Positions 42,783 to 51,604 of a stretch of 64,000 nt of DNA are shown here, piece by piece (the stretch's first letter is position 1; the number at the start of each line of letters is the position of its first letter). This DNA is from Zoogloeaceae bacterium G21618-S1 (GTDB lineage Bacteria; Pseudomonadota; Gammaproteobacteria; Burkholderiales; Rhodocyclaceae). The stretch is from assembly GCA_027214125.1 (NCBI GenBank), contig JAPWHF010000003.1, positions 248,001 to 312,000 on the forward strand. Direction: 5' to 3'. The notes under the pieces were generated by a model. That model saw only the letters and a program-made list of their open reading frames with translations, did not search any database and was not told where the DNA came from. Made by a program: the position numbers and the translations under genes.

Positions 42783-45320
42783 ATGAATGACACAGACGCT
42801 TACGCCGAACCCGCCGAAGATGCCGTGCTCGGCGCGCTGATTTCGTCCGAGGTGACGGTGGGGCAGATCGTCAGAGGCAGCATTCTCGAGTGCGCGCCGG
42901 ATCTTGCCATCCATGAAGCTGCCCGGCGGATGAGCACCGCACACGTGAGCTCGATTCTTGTGGTCGAGGATGACGTACCCGTCGGTATCTGGACCGAGCG
43001 CGACGCCCTGGCCATTGACTTCGATCACCCCGATAGTTTCAACCGGCCGGTCCGCGATGTGATGAGTGCGCCGGTGCGCACCGTTACCCGCGACCTGGGC
43101 CTGCAGGCGCTGGCGATCCGTTTTCGTGACGAACACATGCGCCACTACCTGGTGGTGGATGAGGACGGTCGGCGCTGCGGCATCGTTACTCAGACCGATG
43201 TGGTGCTGAACCAGGGCATCGAGCACTACCTCAAGCTGCGCAAGCTCGATTCGATCATCAAGGGTAGCCTGAAGCCTCTGCCTGAATCGGCGCTGCTTGG
43301 CGAAGCCGTGCGGCAGATGCGCAGCGCCGCGCAGGACGCGGTGGTGGTGGCGTATGCCGACGGCAGCTACGGCATCCTCACCGAGCGCGACCTGACCCGC
43401 CTGATCGCCGAGCGTGCCGGCAGCCGCTCGGTCGGCGAACTGGCCAGCCGGCCGATGATCACGGTGAGCGAGGACGCCAGCCTTTACCATGTGCGTTGCA
43501 TGCTCACCGACCGCCGGGTGCGGCACGTGGGCGTTATGCGTCGGGATGGCAGCCTGGCTGACCTGGTGAGCTTTACCGACATTCTGTCGGGCATGGAGCT
43601 GGCTTACGTCCATGAATTGCAGCACGCACTGCGCGAGCGCGACATGGCGCTTAATGCCTCGCAGCGCAACCTGCACCTGGCCGAAAAGGTCATCGAAAGC
43701 TCGCTCGAAGGGATCCTGATCACCGACGAGAAGTCGCGCATCATCTCGGTGAACCCGGCCTTTACCCGGCTCACCGGCTATCGTCTGGAGGAAGTGGTCG
43801 GCCGCAACCCCTCGCTGCTCAACTCGGGCCGCCAGGGCCCCGACTTCTACCGTGAGATGTGGGTGAAGTTGTCGGCTGAAGGCCAATGGCAGGGCGAGAT
43901 CTGGAACCGCCGAAAGAGCGGCGAGCTCTACCCCGAGCTGCTCACCATCACCGCCATCAAGGACCGCGACGGCACCTTGACCAACTATGCGGCGGTGTTC
44001 AGCGATATCAGCCAGTTGAAGGAAAACGAGGCGCACATCCGCCATCTCGCGTACTTCGACCCGCTCACCGGCCTGCCCAACCGTCGCTTGCTCGAAGATC
44101 GGCTGCAGGTGGCGCTGGCCCACGCTCATCGCAACCGCAATCGTGCCGCGGTGCTGTTCATTGATCTGGATCGCTTCAAGCGTATCAACGACAGCCTCGG
44201 GCACGAAGTCGGCGACCAGCTACTGATGGAGATTGCCCGGCGGCTGCGCGCTTGCCTGCGCGAGGACGATACCGTGGCGCGCATGGGCGGCGACGAATTC
44301 ATCGTGGTGCTGAGCGACCTGACCGATCCGGACCACGCCGCGCACACCGCCACCCGCATCATCGAATCGCTGCGTCGCCCGGTGCAGGTGGATGCGCATG
44401 AACTCACCGTGACCACCAGCGTCGGCATCAGCATCTTCCCGGATGACAGCTGTGACCCGGTGGCGCTGATCAAGAACGCCGACACCGCCATGTATCGCGC
44501 CAAGGACGAAGGCCGTAACGCCTTTCAGCTTTACCAGCCGGCCATGAACGCCCGTTCGCTGGAGCACCTGGCGCTGGAAAGCGCTCTGCACCGGGCCCTG
44601 GCCCGCGAGGAACTGGTGCTGCACTACCAGCCGCTGGTCGATATCCGCGCTGGGCGCACAGCGGCGGCCGAAGCACTGCTGCGCTGGCGCCACCCCGAAC
44701 TGGGGCTGGTGCCGCCGGCAGACATCATCCCGCTGGCGGAGGAAACCGGCCTGATCGTGCCGATTGGCGAGTGGGTGCTGCGCACCGCCTGTCTTCAGCA
44801 CGCCCGCTGGCGCGAGGGCGGGCACGGCGAGCTGCGCATGCTGGTGAACATCTCGGCTCGCCAGTTCCAAGACAAAGGCTTCACCGCCATGGTGGCGCGG
44901 GTCATCGCTGACACCGGCATGCCCGCCACTCAGCTGACTCTGGAACTCACCGAGACCATGCTGATGGAGGGCAGCGAACGCATCATCGGCGTGTTGGAGG
45001 GGCTGCGTGCACTGGGTGTGCGCCTGGCGCTGGACGACTTCGGTACGGGCTATTCCTCGCTCGCCTACCTCAAGCGCTTCCCGATCGACGAGCTTAAGAT
45101 CGACCGCCTGTTCATTCGAGACATCGACCGCAACGAGAATGATGCGGCCATCGCCGAGGCGATCATCAAGCTCGCCCATAGCCTTGGCCTGAGCGTGGTG
45201 GCCGAAGGTGTGGAGTCGGCCGCGCAACTGGCGATCCTCGCCCGCCATGGCTGCGATCTCGCGCAGGGCTTCCACTTCAGCCAGCCGGTGGAGGCTGGGC
45301 AGTTCGCGCTGCCGTCCTGA
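42783..45320 (+). CDS. CBS-PAS-GGDEF-EAL cyclic-di-GMP protein
   Basis: An 845-residue cytoplasmic signalling protein. Four CBS motifs form two Bateman modules at about 25-275 (for example SSILVVEDDVPVGIWTERD; YGILTERDLTRLIAERAG). A PAS domain at about 300-420 (SLEGILITDEKSRIISVNPA) is followed by a GGDEF domain with intact GGDEF at about 502-506 and an EAL domain with EALLRWRHPELG at about 630 and DDFGTGYSSLAYLKRFPID. Both catalytic signatures are intact, so synthesis and hydrolysis of cyclic-di-GMP are both possible. The CBS modules suggest control by adenine nucleotides. No membrane segment is seen. Confidence 0.92.
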   Translation: MNDTDAYAEPAEDAVLGALISSEVTVGQIVRGSILECAPDLAIHEAARRMSTAHVSSILVVEDDVPVGIWTERDALAIDFDHPDSFNRPVRDVMSAPVRTVTRDLGLQALAIRFRDEHMRHYLVVDEDGRRCGIVTQTDVVLNQGIEHYLKLRKLDSIIKGSLKPLPESALLGEAVRQMRSAAQDAVVVAYADGSYGILTERDLTRLIAERAGSRSVGELASRPMITVSEDASLYHVRCMLTDRRVRHVGVMRRDGSLADLVSFTDILSGMELAYVHELQHALRERDMALNASQRNLHLAEKVIESSLEGILITDEKSRIISVNPAFTRLTGYRLEEVVGRNPSLLNSGRQGPDFYREMWVKLSAEGQWQGEIWNRRKSGELYPELLTITAIKDRDGTLTNYAAVFSDISQLKENEAHIRHLAYFDPLTGLPNRRLLEDRLQVALAHAHRNRNRAAVLFIDLDRFKRINDSLGHEVGDQLLMEIARRLRACLREDDTVARMGGDEFIVVLSDLTDPDHAAHTATRIIESLRRPVQVDAHELTVTTSVGISIFPDDSCDPVALIKNADTAMYRAKDEGRNAFQLYQPAMNARSLEHLALESALHRALAREELVLHYQPLVDIRAGRTAAAEALLRWRHPELGLVPPADIIPLAEETGLIVPIGEWVLRTACLQHARWREGGHGELRMLVNISARQFQDKGFTAMVARVIADTGMPATQLTLELTETMLMEGSERIIGVLEGLRALGVRLALDDFGTGYSSLAYLKRFPIDELKIDRLFIRDIDRNENDAAIAEAIIKLAHSLGLSVVAEGVESAAQLAILARHGCDLAQGFHFSQPVEAGQFALPS

Positions 45321-45441
45321 GTCACGGGGGGGCCGCGGCGGCAAACAAGGTGGTGTGAATTGGGTTGGCTCACCTCGATTCCCACTCGCTTGTCCGCGCG
45401 ATGGAAACTCCGGATGGCAAATCCGCGTGCACTCAGCAAAC

Positions 45442-47253
45442 CTACAACGGCCACACCCACAGCAGCATCGGCACGCTGATGGTGACCACCAGCAACTCCA
45501 TCGGCAAGCCCAGCCGCCAGTAGTCCCCAAAGCTGAATCCGCCTGGGCCGAGGATGAGGGTGTTGTTCTGGTGGCCGATGGGGGTGAGGAAGGCGCAGGA
45601 GCCGCCGATGGCAACGGCCATCAGGAAGGCGTCGGGGGTGGCGCCGAGCTGTTCGGCGACGCTGATGGCGATTGGGCACATGACGGCCGCGGTGGCGGCG
45701 TTGTTCATGAAGTCGGACAGCGTCATGGTCGCAACGAGAATCAGCGTCAGCGCGACCACCGGGTGCCCCCGGGCGATGCCGCCGAGCAGGCCCTGGGCGA
45801 GGGCATCGGCGGCGCCGGTGCTGGCCATGGCGCCGGCCACCGGAATCAAGGCGCCGAGCAGCACCACGACCGGCCAGTCGACCGCGTCGAAGAGTTTGTC
45901 AGGCGTGATGATGCGCAGCACCACGAAGGCCAGCACCGCGCAGGCGAAGGCGATGGCGGCGGGCAGCAGGCCGAAAGCGGCGCCGGCAATGGCCACTGCC
46001 ATGATGGCGACGGCGACGGTGGCCCGGCCGCGGTTGGGGATAGCGATGTCGCGCGGGGCCAGCGGCACGCCGCCGAAGCTGCCGGCGAATGCGCCGAGCG
46101 CTTCGGGGGTGCCTTGCATCAGCAGCACGTCGCCGGCGCGGATGGCGGTCGAGCGCAGGCGTTTGATGCTTTGCCGGCCCTGGCGCGAGATGGCCAGCAG
46201 GTTGAGGCCAAAGCGGGTGCCGACGTGGATGTTGCCGATGCTGCGACCGATCAGCGAGGAGGTGGGCAGGACGACCAGTTCCTGCAGTTCGGTTTCGTCA
46301 GCGTCCTTCGACTTCTTCTCGTCTTCATCGCCCTTGCGCCGCTCGGGCTTGGCGTCGTCGTCCTTCGCCGGCCCCTGCAGGCTGAGCCCGAGGTCGGCGA
46401 GTGCGGTGGTGAGCGACTCCGGATCGGCCTCGATCACCAGAATGTCGCCTTCGCGCAGCAGTCGCCAGGGATTGGGCGCGGAGACGCGGAAGGCGTTGCG
46501 CACCATGCCGACCACCTGCGCGTCGGCCGCCTCCAGCGCGCGCTCGATCTCGTGCAGATGCTTGCCCACGGCCTTGCCGTCACCCGTGACCCAAGCCTCG
46601 GTCAGGTAGTTGCCGGTGTCGAATCCGGCGGCTCCCTTGGTCTCGCGGTGGGGCACGATGCGCCAGCCGAGCACGGCCAGAAAGACGATGCCGCCCAGTG
46701 CCACGGCAAGGCCGACCGGGGTGAAGTCGAACATGCCGAAGCTGCCGGCACCGGTACTTTTGCGGAAACTGGAGACGATCAGGTTGGGTGGTGTTCCGAT
46801 GAGCGTGGTCATGCCGCCGAGCAAGGTGCCGAAGGCCAGCGGCATGAGTACCTTGCCGGGGGGTAGCTCATGCCGGCTGGCGGTCTGCACTGCGACGGGG
46901 ATCAGCAGCGCCATGGCGCCGACATTGTTCATGAACGCCGAGAGCACCGCGCCGACGGCGATCAGTACCGCGATGCTCAGCGTGGGGCCGGCCTCCGGGG
47001 CGAGAAGGCGCTGGGCCAGGGCGTTGACCGCGCCGGTGTTTTGCAGGCCACGGCTGAGCACCAGCACGGCTGCGACGGTGATCACCGCCGGGTGGCCGAA
47101 GCCGGCAAAGGCCTCGGCCGAGGGCACCAGGCCGGCCAGCACGCAGGCCAGCAGGCCGGCCAGCGCCACCACGTCGTGCCGCCAGCGCCCCCACAAAAAC
47201 AGGCCGATGGTGGCGGCGAGGATGGCGAAGAGGAGGAGCTGGTCGGTTTGCAT
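45442..47253 (-). CDS. SLC13-family permease with two RCK_C domains
   Basis: A 603-residue transporter from ATG 47253 (MQTDQLLLFAILAATIGLFL); the longer open frame upstream lies in the next gene. It has about 11 helices, with SAFMNNVGAMALLIPVAVQT and LIGTPPNLIVSSFRKSTG in the N-terminal half. A large cytoplasmic insert (about 205-380) carries two RCK_C-like domains separated by a highly charged stretch (DDDAKPERRKGDEDEKKSKD). The C-terminal repeat has MTLSDFMNNAATAAVMCPIA and CAFLTPIGHQNNTLILGPGG. It is probably a sodium-coupled anion symporter; substrate unknown. Its 3' end is duplicated at 42125-42442. It starts 5 bases from the end of the upstream hydrolase gene, suggesting one transcript. 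Confidence 0.9.
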   Translation of the reverse strand: MQTDQLLLFAILAATIGLFLWGRWRHDVVALAGLLACVLAGLVPSAEAFAGFGHPAVITVAAVLVLSRGLQNTGAVNALAQRLLAPEAGPTLSIAVLIAVGAVLSAFMNNVGAMALLIPVAVQTASRHELPPGKVLMPLAFGTLLGGMTTLIGTPPNLIVSSFRKSTGAGSFGMFDFTPVGLAVALGGIVFLAVLGWRIVPHRETKGAAGFDTGNYLTEAWVTGDGKAVGKHLHEIERALEAADAQVVGMVRNAFRVSAPNPWRLLREGDILVIEADPESLTTALADLGLSLQGPAKDDDAKPERRKGDEDEKKSKDADETELQELVVLPTSSLIGRSIGNIHVGTRFGLNLLAISRQGRQSIKRLRSTAIRAGDVLLMQGTPEALGAFAGSFGGVPLAPRDIAIPNRGRATVAVAIMAVAIAGAAFGLLPAAIAFACAVLAFVVLRIITPDKLFDAVDWPVVVLLGALIPVAGAMASTGAADALAQGLLGGIARGHPVVALTLILVATMTLSDFMNNAATAAVMCPIAISVAEQLGATPDAFLMAVAIGGSCAFLTPIGHQNNTLILGPGGFSFGDYWRLGLPMELLVVTISVPMLLWVWPL

Positions 47254-47258
47254 GGCGC

Positions 47259-48308
47259 TTACTGGCTGGGCGCGGCGGGCCGGGCGAGTTGGTCGATCAT
47301 GGCTTTGACGGCCTTGATTTGCGGGCCGTTGCGGGTGGCGTAATCGACCGACTCGTAGCCCCACCAGTCCCAGCAGGCTTTGGGGTTGAATACCCAGCGC
47401 GGCCAGTTGCCCGACCACGCCCAGCCGTAGCGCGGGGTCGTTTGCGGGTAGAGGACGACGAGGCGGTTGGCCTCGGCCCAGCGGTTGTAGCCGGCGCGGG
47501 TGGCGAAACGATCGCCGATCTGGTCGGCGCTCTGGCGGCAGCCGTGGAAGGCCACATGCACTTTGCAGCCGCCGGCGCGGCAACCGGTGGGGATGTAGGC
47601 GTAGCCGTCGCCGCCCATGCCCGCGCTGTCGGCGGTGCGGGTGAAGGGGGTCTGGTCGAAGCTGACGAGCTCGCCGCCCGCCGTGGCGGCTTTGGGCTGG
47701 AGCGGGCCGAGCAGGTGGGCAAGGAGCTGGCCGGCCGCGTCGACGCCCTCGCAGCGGTTGATGTAGGGCGGCTCGGAGGTGTTGCAGGCATTGGCTTGCG
47801 GGTCGTCGAGCGAGAGCATGGCGTGGCCGGCGTCGGGTACGGTCACATAAGCGATTTGCGTGGCGGCGACCCAGCGGCGGTAGAAGGCGTCGAGCGCGTC
47901 CATGACCGGCCGGGCGACGGTGCGATCCTGCCCGCCGGAGAGCAGCCAGACGCGGTCGGCGGCGAGGCCGGCCACCGGGTCGATGCGGCCGGCAGCGGCA
48001 TCGTCGGCCACTCGCGCGGCGCTGGTGGCGGCGTCGGGTACGGGTTTGCTGTCGCTGGGCTCCATGCAATTGGACAGTGCCTGCCACATGCTGCCCGCGG
48101 CACATTCGTACGGCCCGCCGGCGAGCACGCCGACGCCATCGACGATGGCCGAGTGAGCCACATGAAACTGCACCGCCATATAGCCGCCGGACGAGATGCC
48201 CGAGACGGTGATGTGCTCGGCCTGCACGCCGAGCGAGGGCAGCGGCGGGGTGGCGTGGGCCGCGGTGGCAAACACGGCAGCGATGAGCAATGAGGCGATG
48301 AAACGCAT
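47259..48308 (-). CDS. secreted PHB depolymerase-like esterase
   Basis: A 349-residue protein from ATG 48308, chosen because MRFIASLLIAAVFATAAHAT is a clear signal peptide (cleavage near AHA). The serine hydrolase nucleophile lies in GISSG (Ser39 in SGISSGGYMAVQ); GGQDRTV and HVAFHGCRQSADQIGDRF are also family features of poly(3-hydroxybutyrate) depolymerase-like proteins. Paired Cys residues suggest disulfides in the periplasm or outside. It probably hydrolyses polyhydroxyalkanoate or related esters; the substrate-binding domain of extracellular depolymerases is not obvious. It is followed after 5 bases by the SLC13 permease gene, so the two may share a function. Confidence 0.85.
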   Translation of the reverse strand: MRFIASLLIAAVFATAAHATPPLPSLGVQAEHITVSGISSGGYMAVQFHVAHSAIVDGVGVLAGGPYECAAGSMWQALSNCMEPSDSKPVPDAATSAARVADDAAAGRIDPVAGLAADRVWLLSGGQDRTVARPVMDALDAFYRRWVAATQIAYVTVPDAGHAMLSLDDPQANACNTSEPPYINRCEGVDAAGQLLAHLLGPLQPKAATAGGELVSFDQTPFTRTADSAGMGGDGYAYIPTGCRAGGCKVHVAFHGCRQSADQIGDRFATRAGYNRWAEANRLVVLYPQTTPRYGWAWSGNWPRWVFNPKACWDWWGYESVDYATRNGPQIKAVKAMIDQLARPAAPSQ

Positions 48309-48444
48309 GGGCGGGCCCGAAAAGAGTGACAGGGGCATGATCGATGGATCGCGGTGTCCAACGCAAGCCGGCTGTGCCAAACTGCGAATGTGCGACTTCG
48401 CGATACAGTGAAGCGCGCCCCCAATTTCAACAGGAGAAAGCTTT

Positions 48445-48945
48445 ATGACGACAGTGACTCTGCATGGCAATCCGGTAGCTGTGGCCGGCCGCCTGCCCCA
48501 AAAAGGCGATGCCGCCCCCGCTTTGATGCTGACCGGCGCCGATCTGGCCGATGTCGGCCTGGATGCCTTTGCCGGTAAGCGTAAGGTGCTGAACATTGTG
48601 CCCAGCCTGGACACCCCGACCTGCGCTACCTCCACCCGCAAGTTCAACGCCGAGGCCTCCAGCCTGGCGAACACCGTGGTGCTGGTGGTGTCGGCCGACC
48701 TGCCCTTTGCGGCCAAGCGCTTCTGCGTGGCCGAGGGCCTTGAGAACGTGGTGACCCTCTCCAACTTCCGCAGCCCGGCCTTTGCCAAGGACTGGGGGGT
48801 GGCCCTGGCCGACGGCCCGCTGACCGGCCTGACTGCCCGCGCGGTGGTGGTGCTGGATGAGGCCAACAAAGTGACCCATTCCGAGCTGGTGGGCGAAATC
48901 GGCGACGAGCCGAACTATGCGGCCGCACTGGCAGCGCTCAAGTAA
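48445..48945 (+). CDS. tpx: thiol peroxidase
   Basis: A 166-residue atypical 2-Cys peroxiredoxin, standard length. The peroxidatic Cys60 lies in [15 protein letters not shown] and the resolving Cys94 in [19 protein letters not shown]. Tpx reduces alkyl hydroperoxides and hydrogen peroxide with thioredoxin. A good ribosome binding site (CAGGAGAAAG) precedes the ATG. It is divergent from the hydrolase gene and closed by an intrinsic terminator, so it is monocistronic. Confidence 0.95.
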   Translation: MTTVTLHGNPVAVAGRLPQKGDAAPALMLTGADLADVGLDAFAGKRKVLNIVPSLDTPTCATSTRKFNAEASSLANTVVLVVSADLPFAAKRFCVAEGLENVVTLSNFRSPAFAKDWGVALADGPLTGLTARAVVVLDEANKVTHSELVGEIGDEPNYAAALAALK

Positions 48946-48966
48946 ACCGCTGGCTTGACGACACGA

Positions 48967-48992
48967 CGGCGGACTGCGGTCCGCCGTTTTTT
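48967..48992 (+). terminator. intrinsic terminator of tpx
   Basis: CGGCGGAC and GTCCGCCG form an 8-base-pair stem with a 4-base loop, followed by six T residues, 22 bases after the tpx stop. Confidence 0.9.
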
Positions 48993-49053
48993 GTTTGGAC
49001 TCGGAGTTTGCCGTGTGTATTGAATCTGCCGCTTGTCGACTGGATGTATCGCC

Positions 49054-49935
49054 ATGATCCCCGCCCGTAATTTGCTCGGGCTGGCGGTGCTGACCCTGAT
49101 GTGGGGCATCAACTGGCCGGTGATGAAGCTCTCGCTGCGCGAGTTGTCGCCGCTGTATTTTCGCGCCATTACGATGAGTGGCGGTCTGCTGCTGCTGATC
49201 TGCTGGTATCGTTCGCGCCGCGTCAGTTTGCGCATGCCCCTGTCGGCGCTGCCGCAGGTGCTGCTGCTGGCGGCGCCGAACATTCTGGGCTGGCATGCGC
49301 TGTCGATTTTTGGCGTGCAGGCGCTGGCCTCGGGCCGGGCGGCCATCGTTGGCTTCACCATGCCGATCTGGGTGGTGATCATCGGTGTGCTGTTCTTCAG
49401 CGAGAAGATGACGGCGCGCCTGTGGCTGGCCACGGCCTGCTCGGCGGGCGCGGTGGTGTTGCTGCTGTGGCACGAGCTCGACGCCCTCACCGGCCGGCCG
49501 GTTGGCGTGTTGTGGATGCTGTCGGCAGCCTTTTGCTGGGCGCTTGGAACCTTGTTGCTCAAACGCGTGTCTGTGCCGCTGTCCACCGAGGCGTTGACGG
49601 TGTGGATGATCGGCCTGATGGTGCCGGTGGTGTGGGTGCTGGCGGTGTCGCTGGAGCCGGTGCCGAGCCTGGATTTTTCGCCGACCATGTGGGTGGTGCT
49701 GGTGTATGGCTTTGCCATCAATTACGGCATCGCGCAGATTTTGTGGTTTTCGATCGCGCGTAGCGTGCCGCCGGTGGCCAGTGGTTTGTCGATCATGTTC
49801 ATTCCGGTGATCGGCCTGAGTTCGGCGATGGTGTTGACCGGCGAGCAACCGTTTGTGGAAGATTATTTTGCCGCGGCGCTGATTGTTGCGGCGCTGGCGA
49901 CGACGCTTTTGATCGGGCGTCGAAGCAAACCGTGA
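49054..49935 (+). CDS. DMT-family (EamA) exporter
   Basis: A 293-residue inner-membrane protein with ten predicted helices in two EamA repeats: GLAVLTLMWGINWPVMKLSL at the start of the first and LWMLSAAFCWALGTLLLKRV at the start of the second. ATG 49054 is chosen; a TTG at 49033 would add seven residues. Members export amino acids, nucleosides or other metabolites; the substrate is unknown. It precedes the DUF481 gene by 45 bases. Confidence 0.88.
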   Translation: MIPARNLLGLAVLTLMWGINWPVMKLSLRELSPLYFRAITMSGGLLLLICWYRSRRVSLRMPLSALPQVLLLAAPNILGWHALSIFGVQALASGRAAIVGFTMPIWVVIIGVLFFSEKMTARLWLATACSAGAVVLLLWHELDALTGRPVGVLWMLSAAFCWALGTLLLKRVSVPLSTEALTVWMIGLMVPVVWVLAVSLEPVPSLDFSPTMWVVLVYGFAINYGIAQILWFSIARSVPPVASGLSIMFIPVIGLSSAMVLTGEQPFVEDYFAAALIVAALATTLLIGRRSKP

Positions 49936-49980
49936 TCTCGCCTGCGCGGCGGCACGGACTTTTTAGTGAAAGGACACGGA

Positions 49981-50922
49981 ATGGGGCGGACGTTTCGCTC
50001 GGGGCTTGCGGTGGCGAGCCTGGTATTGACCAGCCAGGCGCTGGCGATGGTCACCATCACACTCGAAAACGGCGACCGCTTGCGCGGTGAGCTGGTGGCT
50101 GAAACGCCCACCGAATTGCGTTTGAAGCATCCGATGCTGGGCGATGTGGTGGTGGCGCGCGACAAGGTGCGTACGCTTGAAGACGGTGACACCGTGTCGC
50201 CGCCGCGCCCCAAGCCGACGATTGCCAGTGTGCCGGATGGCGGCCTGCTCGGCTCGGGCTGGCTGACCGACTGGCGCCGTCGCATGGAAGTGGGCGTGAG
50301 CGGCGCCTCGGGCAAGTCGCAGAACCAGCGCATCAACGTCGGCTTCATGGCTGATTTTGAAGATACCGAGGCGCGCTGGAATCACCGGACGCGTTTCTAT
50401 CGCCGGCAATCCGAGGGCGAGGTCACCTCACAAAGCTTGTCGGTTGCGCTCAACCGCGACGGACTGGAACCGGGCTCGCCGCGCTTTTATTTCACCGGTG
50501 GCCAGTTCGTGCGCGACGACTTCAAGGACTGGGGCAACCGGCTCAACGTGAACAGCGGCATCGGTTATCAGTTTGTGTCCACTGAGCGCTGGCGTTTGTT
50601 GGGCCGTGGCGGTGTGGGTGCGATCCAGACCTGGGGGGGCGACGAGGGCAGCCGCTTTGCGCCCGAGTTGCTGCTGGGCGTCGATCTGAACTGGCGGGTG
50701 ACCCGACAGCATTCGGTCGCCCTGACCAATGCTTACCACCCCAATATTCGTGAGCACGGCGTCTTTCGCAACATTACTTCGGTGGACTGGGTGATCGATC
50801 TGGACAAGGTGCTGGGCGCGGGGCTGCAGATTGGCGTGACCAACGAATATGACTCGGCGCGTGAGCCCGGCGTGGGTCGCAATGACTTTAACTACACGAG
50901 CTCGCTGGTGTGGCGGCTGTGA
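49981..50922 (+). CDS. DUF481-type outer-membrane beta-barrel protein
   Basis: A 313-residue protein starting at ATG 49981 behind AAAGGA. A signal peptide (FRSGLAVASLVLTSQALAMV) is followed by a short SH3-like segment (ITLENGDRLRGELVAETPTE, about 25-70). The rest (about 95-313) is a DUF481 barrel with alternating polar and hydrophobic strands, and the chain ends ...SLVWRL. The family is found in Gram-negative outer membranes; the function is not established. It may be cotranscribed with the exporter gene. Confidence 0.85.
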   Translation: MGRTFRSGLAVASLVLTSQALAMVTITLENGDRLRGELVAETPTELRLKHPMLGDVVVARDKVRTLEDGDTVSPPRPKPTIASVPDGGLLGSGWLTDWRRRMEVGVSGASGKSQNQRINVGFMADFEDTEARWNHRTRFYRRQSEGEVTSQSLSVALNRDGLEPGSPRFYFTGGQFVRDDFKDWGNRLNVNSGIGYQFVSTERWRLLGRGGVGAIQTWGGDEGSRFAPELLLGVDLNWRVTRQHSVALTNAYHPNIREHGVFRNITSVDWVIDLDKVLGAGLQIGVTNEYDSAREPGVGRNDFNYTSSLVWRL

Positions 50923-50957
50923 GGCGCTTGCCGGCAGGCTTGGCGTCGGCCGATCTG

Positions 50958-50980
50958 GCGGCTTGAAACCCGCCCTACGG
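50958..50980. repeat. GGCGG-TTGAAACCCGCC intergenic repeat
   Basis: GGCGGCTTGAAACCCGCCCT followed by ACG matches the repeats at 31626-31731 and overlaps the end of the DUF1330 gene on the other strand. It may act as a bidirectional terminator between the convergent genes. Confidence 0.55.
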
Positions 50981-51268
50981 GTCGAGGCCCTCGACGCTGA
51001 CCAGCCGTGCCGAGCTGCATTCGTCGCGGATGGTTTTGAGGCCTTGATAGATCGGGCCGTTGTAGAAGTCTTCCCAGGCCTGAATGGAGGGGAATTCGAG
51101 CAGCACAATGCGCCGTGGCGACCAGTCGCCTTCGTAGACCGTGTGGGCGCCACCACGCGCCAGATAGCGCCCGCCCGCCGCTTCGAGCGCAGGCTTTACC
51201 TTTTGAATGAATTCCTGGTAACGCGGCACATCGTGGATCTCGACATCAAAAATCACGAACGCGGTCAT
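50975..51268 (-). CDS. DUF1330 protein
   Basis: A 97-residue protein of standard DUF1330 length with the ferredoxin-like dimeric alpha/beta barrel pattern: MTAFVIFDVEIHDVPRYQEF, KPALEAAGGRYLARGG and RIVLLEFPSIQAWEDFYNGP. GAGAAGCTGCC precedes the ATG. Members are small cytoplasmic proteins of unproven function. It lies downstream of norF on the same strand, 36 bases away, and could be at the end of that transcript. Confidence 0.88.
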   Translation of the reverse strand: MTAFVIFDVEIHDVPRYQEFIQKVKPALEAAGGRYLARGGAHTVYEGDWSPRRIVLLEFPSIQAWEDFYNGPIYQGLKTIRDECSSARLVSVEGLDP

Positions 51269-51304
51269 GGGCAGCTTCTCCCGGATGGGGTCAGTGGGGC
51301 CGAC

Positions 51305-51604
51305 TCAAAGCGTGGTGAGCCAGGCGATCTGCGGGCCGAACAGGTCGGTGAGGATCAGCATAACCGGTAGCGCAACAGCGTAGAAGCGCACCAGTCGGCG
51401 GATCGATGGATGCGCGCCGCCGAGTTCAAGAAAGTGGTCGATCACCACCCGCCCTTTGAAGGCCATCATGGCCGCCACGGCGACCGTGACCCACAGCCCC
51501 GGGCTGCCGGTGTTGCCGACGACACCGCCAATCAGCGTGAGGCCGAGCAGCACCAGCCAGGCGAGAGTGAGAGAGCGTTCGTTATGCATGCCTGGTGTCC
51601 TCAT
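51305..51604 (-). CDS. norF: NorF-like cytochrome oxidase subunit IV-type protein
   Basis: A 99-residue protein from ATG 51604, which overlaps the norE stop (ATGA); an internal ATG at 51589 would give 94 residues. Three hydrophobic helices: SLTLAWLVLLGLTLIGGVVG, LWVTVAVAAMMAFKGRVVID and VRFYAVALPVMLILTDLF. The motif AFKGRVVIDHFLEL is typical of the small COX4-like subunit encoded with NorE in denitrifiers. It is needed for full nitric oxide reductase activity in Paracoccus-type systems, presumably as an assembly factor. No norCB is in the window. Confidence 0.8.
   Translation of the reverse strand: MRTPGMHNERSLTLAWLVLLGLTLIGGVVGNTGSPGLWVTVAVAAMMAFKGRVVIDHFLELGGAHPSIRRLVRFYAVALPVMLILTDLFGPQIAWLTTL

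Noticed and set aside
42549-44204. A 551-codon - strand frame opposite the CBS-PAS-GGDEF-EAL gene
   Set aside because: Shadow of a gene with intact catalytic motifs on the other strand.
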